NCBI GenBank assembly: GCA_946491675.1 | Contig: CAMLYN010000012.1 | Location: 1-16,117 of the forward strand | Origin: an uncultured Mycoplasmatota bacterium | Lineage (GTDB): Bacteria; Bacillota_I; Bacilli_A; RF39; UBA660 | DNA length: 16,117 nucleotides | Reading direction: 5' to 3' | In this document: positions 6,994 through 12,624 of the stretch, in pieces | Position numbering within the stretch: position 1 is the stretch's first letter | Layout of the letters: every line of letters begins with the position of its first letter | Program-made: the position numbers and the translations under genes | The notes under the pieces: model-generated | What the model was told of the DNA's origin: nothing | Database searches by the model: none | The model's input: the letters and a program-made list of their open reading frames with translations, nothing else

Positions 6994-7055
6994 TAATATA
7001 AAGCCCCCTTTAAATATTAAAAAACATTAAAATTTTTATTGAATATTTTTCTTTA

Positions 7056-7084
7056 ATAATATTTTAGCCGATTCATAGTGTCAT
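7056..7084 (-). promoter_or_regulatory. Candidate promoter of the HTH-phosphoesterase gene
   Basis: Read on the - strand: ATGACA (7084-7079), a 17-base spacer and TATTAT (7061-7056). It would start transcription near 7049, leaving a leader of about 55 bases before ATG 6993. Confidence 0.5.
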
Positions 7085-7112
7085 ATTTATTTACAACCCT
7101 TTATTATCCTAA

Positions 7113-7610
7113 TTATTTAAAGATACTTTTTACTAGTTTCTTTAAACAAAATTCTTTTTTCTCAGTATCATGACTTATATCTTCTCCTAGATGTATTTTG
7201 AAAGATATTTCCAAATTATCCAGATTTTTTTCAGATAAATCCATCTCAACATTATTAAAGAATATTATAATATCACTAGTAATCAAATTGGCAACTTGTA
7301 ATGCTTTTTCAGCAAATTTTGCTTCAGAATGCATAAAAATATCACATCTATTAGAATTATCAACATTGCAGCCAAAGAAAATATAATTATCAATATCATT
7401 ATCACTGCCCTGTAACAATTTAATTGCTAATATACTACTTTTATTTGCATATCTTTGATAAGAAATTAGCATTTCATCTATTTTTATTCCTATTTTTTTA
7501 AAAGCAATTTTAATAACCTCTACAAGTTGATTAAAATTATCTTTATTTATATCAAAATATATTTCAGAAAATAATTGGTTATTGTTAATATTTAAATTTT
7601 GTATATCCAT
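7113..7610 (-). CDS. Hypothetical protein, 165 residues
   Basis: I do not recognise this protein. It is a soluble, acidic/Asn-rich protein with no membrane helix. An N-terminal stretch (about 1-45) has a helix NFNQLVEVIKIAFKKIGIKI. A beta-like centre contains YIFFGCNVDNSNRCDIFMHS, and the next part, ALQVANLITSDIIIFFNNVE, is hydrophobic and then acidic. The end is Lys-rich (KKLVKSIFK). The alternation suggests one alpha/beta domain. It starts at ATG 7610 behind GGGGG (7617-7621). No promoter of good quality is visible; the upstream sequence instead holds a 13-bp hairpin (7642-7671) and a T9 run. It lies 119 bases before the HTH-phosphoesterase on the same strand, between that gene and tRNA-Leu. 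Its A/T bias is strong even for this window. Confidence 0.75.
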   Translation of the reverse strand: MDIQNLNINNNQLFSEIYFDINKDNFNQLVEVIKIAFKKIGIKIDEMLISYQRYANKSSILAIKLLQGSDNDIDNYIFFGCNVDNSNRCDIFMHSEAKFAEKALQVANLITSDIIIFFNNVEMDLSEKNLDNLEISFKIHLGEDISHDTEKKEFCLKKLVKSIFK

Positions 7611-7641
7611 TTTCTACCCCCAAAAAAAAAGCAATTTTTCC

Positions 7642-7671
7642 TTAATCATTTTGTCAAAACAAAATGATTAA
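7642..7671. repeat. Perfect 13-bp hairpin upstream of the 7113-7610 gene
   Basis: TTAATCATTTTGT (7642-7654) and ACAAAATGATTAA (7659-7671) are exact inverted copies around a 4-base loop. On the - strand the hairpin is followed by 11 bases and then T9 (7630-7622), immediately before the G5 ribosome binding site of the 165-residue gene. It could be an attenuator, an operator or a relic terminator. Confidence 0.75.
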
Positions 7672-7711
7672 CCCCTAGGTATTTCGCCAAGTATGGCAAA
7701 ATCATTTGGTG

Positions 7712-7743
7712 AAATAAAAATACCAATCACATTAATTGGTATT
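7712..7743 (-). terminator. Terminator of tRNA-Leu
   Basis: Read on the - strand: AATACCAAT (7743-7735), a 7-base loop and ATTGGTATT (7727-7719) form a perfect 9-bp stem, followed by a T-rich run to 7712. It lies 41 bases beyond the tRNA 3' end. Confidence 0.8.
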
Positions 7744-7783
7744 ATATATATTAATGCTCGAATAGTTCGAACAAATTCGTCAA

Positions 7784-7868
7784 TGGTGCGAGTGAAGGGA
7801 CTTGAACCCCCATGCCATAAGGCGCTAGATCCTAAGTCTAGTGCGTCTGCCAATTTCGCCACACTCGC
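7784..7868 (-). tRNA. tRNA-Leu, anticodon UAG
   Basis: Read on the - strand, an 85-base class II tRNA starts at GCGAGTG (7868-7862), which pairs with CACTCGC at the 3' end, followed by discriminator A and a genome-encoded CCA (7786-7784). The D-loop contains TTGGCAGA. The anticodon stem CTAGA/TCTAG encloses the loop CTTAGGA, giving anticodon TAG. A variable arm of class II type follows, then the T-arm with GGTTCAAGTCC. UAG reads CUN Leu codons. Open frames across this locus on both strands are not genes. Confidence 0.95.
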
Positions 7869-7872
7869 AAAT

Positions 7873-7900
7873 TTGACAAAATAAAAAAAGATGTTATAAT
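7873..7900 (+). promoter_or_regulatory. Promoter P1, copy B
   Basis: TTGACA (7873-7878), a 16-base spacer and TATAAT (7895-7900) with TG at 7892-7893. It starts four bases from the tRNA-Leu 5' end, so any tRNA promoter on the - strand must overlap it. The same A/T block read backwards gives TATTAT, a possible tRNA -10, but without a good -35. Confidence 0.85.
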
Positions 7901-7950
7901 ATAGGCAACAATTGATTGAAATGACTTGAAAAATATACAATTACATCGAT

Positions 7951-7979
7951 TTGACAAAATAAATGTTTTGTGGTACTAT
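7951..7979 (+). promoter_or_regulatory. Promoter P2, copy B, with inverted repeat
   Basis: TTGACA (7951-7956), a 17-base spacer and TACTAT (7974-7979) with TG at 7971-7972. The inverted repeat ACAAAA (7954-7959) N6 TTTTGT (7966-7971) has the same arms and spacing as copy A although the six loop bases differ. That pattern suggests the arms are under selection. Confidence 0.7.
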
Positions 7980-8009
7980 ATAAGCCAATAAAAAAGAGGG
8001 GGAATTTGT

Positions 8010-9209
8010 ATGAAAAATTATTATAAAATTTTAGGCGTTAATGAGGATGCAACACAAGAAGAAATTAGAGATGCATATTATAATTTAGCAAGAAAATATC
8101 ATCCAAATGGAAATAGTCAAAGTGCTGATCCTGATAAATTTATGGAAGCTTGTGAAGCTTATGAAACTCTAGGAAGAGTAGAAAAACGTAAAGAATATGA
8201 TAAATTAATGTTTACAGATGCTGAAGACTTTAAATATGGTGCGGATGCAAAAGAAATTGATTCATTTGATGACATTAAAAAAACAAAATCAAAAATAAAA
8301 GTATCTAAAAATGCACCTGGTTTCTTCAAAAAACATAAATATAAATTAATGACTGGTGCTTTAGTTGCTGGTGGATTGATTGTTGGCTATTTAATTGGTC
8401 AAAGCTTCGATTCAGCACCTCATGAACAAAAATCAGTTTCAACATCTATTGATGATAATGGTGATGAATTTAGTACAATAGAAGAAAAGAAATTAACTGC
8501 AGAAAACTTTGAGGAAACAGTTCAAAATATTTTAGCTGATAATCAAAGTAAAGGTTTAAATATCGATCCTACATTTATTAGATCAGCTTTATTTATTACA
8601 AATATTGATTATTTGGATCAAGAAGATATTAAAAAATTATATGGTGATACAGATTTAAATATGATTGAAGAAATTCAAAATATGTATAACTATACATCTG
8701 CTGTTGGTACTCATAACAACAATTTAGCTTTAGGTAATATTACTGGTTCTTATATTTCATTGGCTAATTTAGCTTTTGATGAAGAAGATAAAGCAGTACT
8801 TAACGAATTAGATATTGAATTTACTGATTTAGTTAATGATTTAAATAGTAAAGAAATGACTAGTGATGAATTTCAAGCATCATTTAAATATATTACAGAT
8901 TTCTATACTGGTTTTGGTAGTGTTACTACTAATGGTAATAGTTATTCTAACTATTCTATGACTAGTGGTGGAGGATTGTTATCTGAACAATACTGGCCAA
9001 TGTTTTCAGTAATATATGCTTCTAGTGAATTTATTACTAAAGAAAACCAAATAGATATTAAATCTTTATCTGAAGGTGTTGACGGACAAGATGCAGTAGT
9101 TAATGGTTCAAAATATTTGGGTGGTATAATTAATCATGAATCTTTAAACTGTTTAGATGAACCAGAAGTTGAAGCTGAACAAGATAAAACTTTAACAAAA
9201 ACGCAGTAA
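8010..9209 (+). CDS. Membrane-anchored J-domain-like protein with HPN in place of HPD
   Basis: This 399-residue protein opens with a J domain (1-67): YYKILGV, then helix II KYHPN with the loop GNSQSADPDKF, and ending in RKEYDKL. J domains stimulate DnaK ATPase through His-Pro-Asp; here codons 31-33 read CAT CCA AAT, giving His-Pro-Asn. A charged linker (about 68-110) leads to one Gly-rich membrane helix (about 113-131), so the J domain should face the cytoplasm and residues 132-399 the outside. The outer region is acidic and contains a Ser/Gly/Tyr-rich stretch (NSYSNYSMTSGGG); I recognise no domain in it. There are no zinc fingers or peptide-binding domain, so it is not DnaJ itself. The start ATG 8010 follows GAGGGGG (7996-8002). 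It shares promoters P1/P2 with the surface protein at 3983, suggesting joint expression. Its stop codon lies in its own terminator. Confidence 0.88.
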   Translation: MKNYYKILGVNEDATQEEIRDAYYNLARKYHPNGNSQSADPDKFMEACEAYETLGRVEKRKEYDKLMFTDAEDFKYGADAKEIDSFDDIKKTKSKIKVSKNAPGFFKKHKYKLMTGALVAGGLIVGYLIGQSFDSAPHEQKSVSTSIDDNGDEFSTIEEKKLTAENFEETVQNILADNQSKGLNIDPTFIRSALFITNIDYLDQEDIKKLYGDTDLNMIEEIQNMYNYTSAVGTHNNNLALGNITGSYISLANLAFDEEDKAVLNELDIEFTDLVNDLNSKEMTSDEFQASFKYITDFYTGFGSVTTNGNSYSNYSMTSGGGLLSEQYWPMFSVIYASSEFITKENQIDIKSLSEGVDGQDAVVNGSKYLGGIINHESLNCLDEPEVEAEQDKTLTKTQ

Positions 9210-9220
9210 TGCGTTTTTTT
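9197..9220 (+). terminator. Terminator with the J-like gene's stop in its loop
   Basis: AAAAACGCA (9197-9205) pairs with TGCGTTTTT (9210-9218) around the tetraloop GTAA, and the T run continues to 9220. TAA 9207-9209 is the stop codon. Confidence 0.85.
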
Positions 9221-9242
9221 CGTATTAAAATATTAGCGTATA

Positions 9243-9251
9243 TGATATAAT
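9243..9251 (+). promoter_or_regulatory. Extended -10 promoter of the cysS operon
   Basis: TGATATAAT (TG 9243-9244, TATAAT 9246-9251) is the same 9-base element as at 690-698. No clear -35 is seen. The predicted start near 9258 coincides with the ribosome binding site AGGTGAT (9258-9264). This leaves no room for a T-box leader, which often controls this gene class in Firmicutes. Confidence 0.7.
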
Positions 9252-9268
9252 ATTAATAGGTGATTATA

Positions 9269-10669
9269 ATGCGTATATACAATACATTAACTAAAAAAAT
9301 TGAAGAGTTTATTCCTTATAATAAAAATGAAGTTACTTTATATACTTGTGGCCCAACAGTATATCACTTTGCCCATATTGGTAATTTAAGAACTTATATT
9401 TTTGAAGATATTTTAGAAAAAGGTTTGGAATATCTTGGTTATAATGTTAAAAGATGTATGAATATAACTGATGTTGGGCATATGTCTAGTGATGCTGATA
9501 CTGGTGAAGATAAGATGATTAAAGGTGCAATAAGAGAGCATAAAACAGTATATGAGATAGCTGATTTTTATACTAAAGCTTTTTTTGAAGATTCATCTAA
9601 ATTAAATATTAGAAAACCAGCTATTGTTGAAAAAGCATCAGATCAGATTGATATGTATATTAAGATGATTGAAAAATTATTAGAAGATGGTTATGCATAT
9701 ATTTCAAATGGTAATGTTTATTTTGATATTTCTAAAGCGAAAGATTATTATCAATTATCAGGGAAAAATCCTGATGAGTTAATTATTGGGGCAAGAGAAG
9801 ATGTCGAATTAGATGAACATAAGAAAAATCCTTATGATTTTGGTTTGTGGTTTACGGTTAGTAAATTTGAAAATCAAGATATGCGATGGGATAGTCCTTG
9901 GGGAATAGGCTATCCTGGTTGGCACATTGAATGCTCAGGTATATCAATCAAATATTTAGGTGAATATTTGGATATTCATTGTGGGGGAGTAGACAATATT
10001 TTTCCACACCACACTAACGAAATAGCACAATCAGAAGCTTATTTAGGTCATAAATGGTGTAATTACTGGTTACATGGTGAACATTTAAACGATGCAACTG
10101 GTAAGATGAGTAAAAGCAAAGGTGAATTTTTAACAGTTTCTTTATTAGAAAGTAAAGGCTACGATCCTTTAGCTTATCGTTTCTTTTGTTTACAATCGCA
10201 TTATCGTAATCAATTAGTTTTTAGTTATGATGCTTTAGATATAGCAAGTAATACTTATCTTAAATTAAAAAGTAAAATTAAAAATATTAAAGAAAATATA
10301 AATGGTGAAATAGATAATAAAATAGTTAATATTTACCAAGATAAATTTAAAGAAGCTATCGAAAATGATCTAAATACTTCTTTAATGTTAACTTGTTTAT
10401 ACGATATTTTAAAAGAAAATGTCAATAATAGTACTAAACTAGAAATAATTAAATCTTTTGATACCGTTTTATCACTTGATTTATTAGAGGAAAAGGTAAA
10501 AACTATTGATAAAAAATTAAAAGATTTTATCGAAGAACAAATTGAAAAAAGAAATTTGGCTAAACAAAATAAAGATTATGAATTAGCCGATAAAATAAGA
10601 AAAGAATTGGAAGAAAAAAATATTATTATTAAAGATACCCGTGAAGGGACAATATACGAGGTGAGATAA
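9269..10669 (+). CDS. cysS: Cysteinyl-tRNA synthetase
   Basis: This class I aminoacyl-tRNA synthetase activates cysteine with ATP and charges tRNA-Cys in the cytoplasm. I use ATG 9269 (466 residues), because AGGTGAT (9258-9264) is well spaced for it and family members begin with a similar xxIYNTLT. A GTG at 9260 overlaps that binding site. The HIGH motif reads HIGN (36-39) and the second catalytic motif is KMSKS (279-283). The zinc site that recognises the substrate thiol is complete: C27 (in TCGPTVY), C222 (in WHIECSG), H247 and E251 (in PHHTNE). Length is normal. It is the first gene of an operon: its TAA overlaps the next ATG by one base. The RNase III-like mrnC gene that often follows cysS in Firmicutes is not here. 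Confidence 0.97.
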   Translation: MRIYNTLTKKIEEFIPYNKNEVTLYTCGPTVYHFAHIGNLRTYIFEDILEKGLEYLGYNVKRCMNITDVGHMSSDADTGEDKMIKGAIREHKTVYEIADFYTKAFFEDSSKLNIRKPAIVEKASDQIDMYIKMIEKLLEDGYAYISNGNVYFDISKAKDYYQLSGKNPDELIIGAREDVELDEHKKNPYDFGLWFTVSKFENQDMRWDSPWGIGYPGWHIECSGISIKYLGEYLDIHCGGVDNIFPHHTNEIAQSEAYLGHKWCNYWLHGEHLNDATGKMSKSKGEFLTVSLLESKGYDPLAYRFFCLQSHYRNQLVFSYDALDIASNTYLKLKSKIKNIKENINGEIDNKIVNIYQDKFKEAIENDLNTSLMLTCLYDILKENVNNSTKLEIIKSFDTVLSLDLLEEKVKTIDKKLKDFIEEQIEKRNLAKQNKDYELADKIRKELEEKNIIIKDTREGTIYEVR

Positions 10670-11352
10670 TGGAAGATATAATGTTATTTTGGGGCTTAGC
10701 TATTTTAGCATTTATTATAGTTTTATGGGCGCAAATAAATATTAATAGTAATTATAAAAAATATAAAGAAATTAAAGTAAAAAAAGGATTATCAGGTCAA
10801 GAAGTAGCAAGAAAAATATTAGATGCTAATGGTTTAGAAAACATTCATATTGTTGAAACACAAGGTGAATTAACTGATCATTATGATCCAAAAAGAAAAG
10901 TAGTTAGATTATCGCATACAATATTTCATGAAGATTCAATTTCTTCAGTAGGTGTTGCAGCTCATGAATGTGGGCATGCTATTCAAGATAAAGAAGGCTA
11001 TACTTTTATGAGAATTAGATCAGCTTTAGTTCCTTTTGTTAACTTTGTTTCTTATTTGGGTTATTTTGGTTTACTTGTTTCAATCATTGGCGGATTAACT
11101 GGTTATTTAAAAATAAGTATTTTAGTTTTACTAGCAACTATTTTATTTCAATTGGTAACATTGCCAGTCGAATTTGATGCTTCTAAAAGAGCAAAAGAAC
11201 AATTAATTAAATTAGGATTAATTGATAGTGATGAACATGAACAAGTTACTAAAGTTTTGTCAGCTGCTGCTATGACTTATGTTGCAGGATTAATTTCTAA
11301 CTTGTTACAACTTTTAAGATTAGTTATTTTATTAAATGGTCGCGATGATTAA
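10669..11352 (+). CDS. YugP-like membrane zinc metallopeptidase
   Basis: This 227-residue membrane protein belongs to the YugP/Zn_peptidase_2 group, whose physiological substrate is not established. An N-terminal helix (about 5-22) precedes a cytoplasmic-type domain with the zincin motif HECGH (99-103). The probable third zinc ligand is E168 in LPVEFDAS, conserved in family members I know. Two central hydrophobic helices (about 121-143 and 146-167) and a C-terminal helix (about 200-223) complete the membrane part. The start ATG 10669 overlaps the cysS stop (TAATG) and follows GAGGTGAG. ATG 10681 is a weaker alternative. The 3' end overlaps truB by eight bases, so cysS, this gene and truB are translationally coupled. 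Function beyond proteolysis is unknown; it may act in membrane protein quality control (inference). Confidence 0.9.
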   Translation: MEDIMLFWGLAILAFIIVLWAQININSNYKKYKEIKVKKGLSGQEVARKILDANGLENIHIVETQGELTDHYDPKRKVVRLSHTIFHEDSISSVGVAAHECGHAIQDKEGYTFMRIRSALVPFVNFVSYLGYFGLLVSIIGGLTGYLKISILVLLATILFQLVTLPVEFDASKRAKEQLIKLGLIDSDEHEQVTKVLSAAAMTYVAGLISNLLQLLRLVILLNGRDD

Positions 11353-12199
11353 TGGTTTATTAATAGTTGATAAAGATAAAGACATGACTAGTCGTGATGT
11401 TGTTAATGAAATATCTAAACTATTTAAAACTAAAAAAGTAGGTCATACAGGAACTTTAGATCCATTAGCAACTGGAGTTTTAGTTGTAACAATTGGTAAA
11501 GCAACTAAATTAAGTGAAATATTGACAGCAACTGAAAAAGAATATCAAGTTGAGGCAATACTTGGTATAAAAACTGATACTTTGGATATAACTGGCAATA
11601 TTTTGAAAAAAGAGACTGCTTTGTTTTCAAAAGAAAAAATTGTAAATGTATTAAACTCTTTTCAGGGTAGTTATGATCAAGAAGTACCAATTTATTCGGC
11701 AGTTAAAATAAATGGTAAAAAATTATATGAATATGCTAGAAATAATGAAGAAGTAGTTTTACCCAAAAGATTAGTTACAATTAAACAAATAAAATTAGAT
11801 GATATTAGTTATGAAAATAATCAAACAATAATTAAATTTACTTGTTTAGTAAGTAAAGGAACTTATATTAGAAGTTTAGTCAATGATATTGCTGTTAAGT
11901 TAAATACAGTCGGCACTATGAAAAACTTAAGAAGATTAAGACAAGGTAAATATTTAATAACTGATGCTTATAAATTAGATGATATTAAAAATAATAACTA
12001 TAAAATAATTACTCTTAAAGAAGCATTAAATAATTATTATACAGTTAAAGTTGATGAAAAATTAAAATTTAAAATTATCAATGGTCAAATATTAGATAAT
12101 ATCTATAATCAAGACTATGTCTTATTTGTTGATGAAGATGTTTTGGCTTTATATAAAAGTGTCAATAATAAACTAAAACCTTATAAAATGTTCATTTAA
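11345..12199 (+). CDS. truB: tRNA pseudouridine(55) synthase TruB
   Basis: TruB converts U55 in the T loop of tRNAs to pseudouridine. The catalytic motif GHTGTLDPLATGVL is intact, with the nucleophile Asp at residue 39 counted from ATG 11345. A later block KGTYIRSLVNDI matches the conserved RNA-binding region of the family. I prefer ATG 11345 (284 residues, M-I-N-G-L-L-I-V-D-K), which matches the usual N-terminus of TruB. ATG 11336 would add three residues. Either start overlaps the peptidase gene upstream and lacks a strong ribosome binding site, so translation is probably coupled. In many Firmicutes truB is followed by ribF/ribC and then rpsO; here ribF is missing and rpsO follows with its own promoter. 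Confidence 0.95.
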   Translation: MINGLLIVDKDKDMTSRDVVNEISKLFKTKKVGHTGTLDPLATGVLVVTIGKATKLSEILTATEKEYQVEAILGIKTDTLDITGNILKKETALFSKEKIVNVLNSFQGSYDQEVPIYSAVKINGKKLYEYARNNEEVVLPKRLVTIKQIKLDDISYENNQTIIKFTCLVSKGTYIRSLVNDIAVKLNTVGTMKNLRRLRQGKYLITDAYKLDDIKNNNYKIITLKEALNNYYTVKVDEKLKFKIINGQILDNIYNQDYVLFVDEDVLALYKSVNNKLKPYKMFI

Positions 12200-12202
12200 C
12201 TA

Positions 12203-12231
12203 TTTACATTTTATTAAATTTAGTGTATTAT
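12203..12231 (+). promoter_or_regulatory. Promoter of rpsO-pnp
   Basis: TTTACA (12203-12208), a 17-base spacer and TATTAT (12226-12231), preceded by TG. The expected start is near 12238, giving a leader of about 77 bases. No terminator is visible between truB and this promoter, so read-through from the cysS operon is also possible. Confidence 0.7.
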
Positions 12232-12237
12232 TAAATA

Positions 12238-12314
12238 GTACTTGTTTCTGAGTTTAAAAACCTCTCCAATTTTTTTCTCGGTTACAAGCGAATATTAAAG
12301 AAAGGAGAATAAAA
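12238..12314 (+). promoter_or_regulatory. Structured rpsO leader, candidate S15 autoregulatory element
   Basis: CTTGT (12241-12245) pairs with ACAAG (12284-12288), and CTGAG (12248-12252) pairs with CTCGG (12277-12281) including one U-G pair. The two helices are joined by a symmetrical TT/TT internal loop. The apical loop contains TCTCC (12263-12267), which can pair with GGAGA (12304-12308), the ribosome binding site of rpsO. This gives a pseudoknot that would hide the site. S15 represses its own mRNA in several bacteria through varied RNA structures. That this one binds S15 is inference. Confidence 0.6.
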
Positions 12315-12584
12315 ATGGCTTTATCAAAAGAAAGAAAAGCAGAAATAGTTAAAAAATTTGGTAAAGATACAAATGATACCGGAAGTATTGAAGTCCAAGT
12401 TGCAATTTTAACTGATGAGATCAACACATTAACTGAACATTTAAAAGAACATTCTCATGACTATCATTCACGTCGTGGATTACTTAAAAAAGTTGGTCAT
12501 CGTCGTAGTTTATTAAATTATCTATTAAAACACGATGTTACAAGATATCGTAAGATAATTAAAGAATTAAATTTAAGAAAATAG
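12315..12584 (+). CDS. rpsO: 30S ribosomal protein S15
   Basis: This 89-residue protein has the normal S15 length. It carries the conserved helical signature from [10 protein letters not shown] through [19 protein letters not shown] to [11 protein letters not shown]15 binds the three-way junction of helices 20-22 in 16S rRNA early in assembly of the small-subunit platform. The conserved His and Asp in [10 protein letters not shown], which contact the rRNA, are present. ATG 12315 follows AAAGGAGA at a standard distance. It is the first gene of the rpsO-pnp unit, an order conserved from Bacillus to E. coli. A folded leader upstream can sequester its ribosome binding site. Confidence 0.98.
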   Translation: MALSKERKAEIVKKFGKDTNDTGSIEVQVAILTDEINTLTEHLKEHSHDYHSRRGLLKKVGHRRSLLNYLLKHDVTRYRKIIKELNLRK

Positions 12585-12586
12585 TA

Positions 12587-12609
12587 GGCACTTTTTTTAA
12601 GTGTCTTTT
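12587..12609 (+). terminator. Weak terminator or attenuator between rpsO and pnp
   Basis: GGCACTT (12587-12593) pairs with AAGTGTC (12599-12605), with one G-U pair, around a T5 loop. It is followed by a short T-rich tail. It would partly stop transcription and set pnp below rpsO, or serve as a processing site. Confidence 0.6.
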
Positions 12610-12624
12610 ATTATAGGAGGATTT

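Larger units (their letters stand above)
7869..8012 (+). repeat. Shared promoter-leader block, copy B
   Basis: This is the second copy of the leader at 3860-3985. It begins directly at the 5' end of the divergent tRNA-Leu and ends at the ATG of the J-like gene. The linker between P1 and P2 is 19 bases longer than in copy A and unrelated in sequence. The near-identical segments are therefore the promoters and the ribosome binding region. Confidence 0.85.

Noticed and set aside
7198..7386. Open frame on the + strand, 62 codons
   Set aside because: Antisense to the 165-residue gene, with no ribosome binding site.
5985..7784. Integrated element with att sites at tRNA-Leu
   Set aside because: No copy of the tRNA 3' end is visible near 5985-6010 and no integrase is present, so only a weak positional hint remains.
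7668..7940. Overlapping open frames on both strands
   Set aside because: Both run through tRNA-Leu and its terminator.
9210..9268. T-box leader for cysS
   Set aside because: The space between terminator, promoter and start codon is too short, and no T-box or specifier structure is present.
11505..11690. Open frame on the - strand, 61 codons
   Set aside because: Antisense to the truB catalytic region; composition is that of reverse-read coding DNA.
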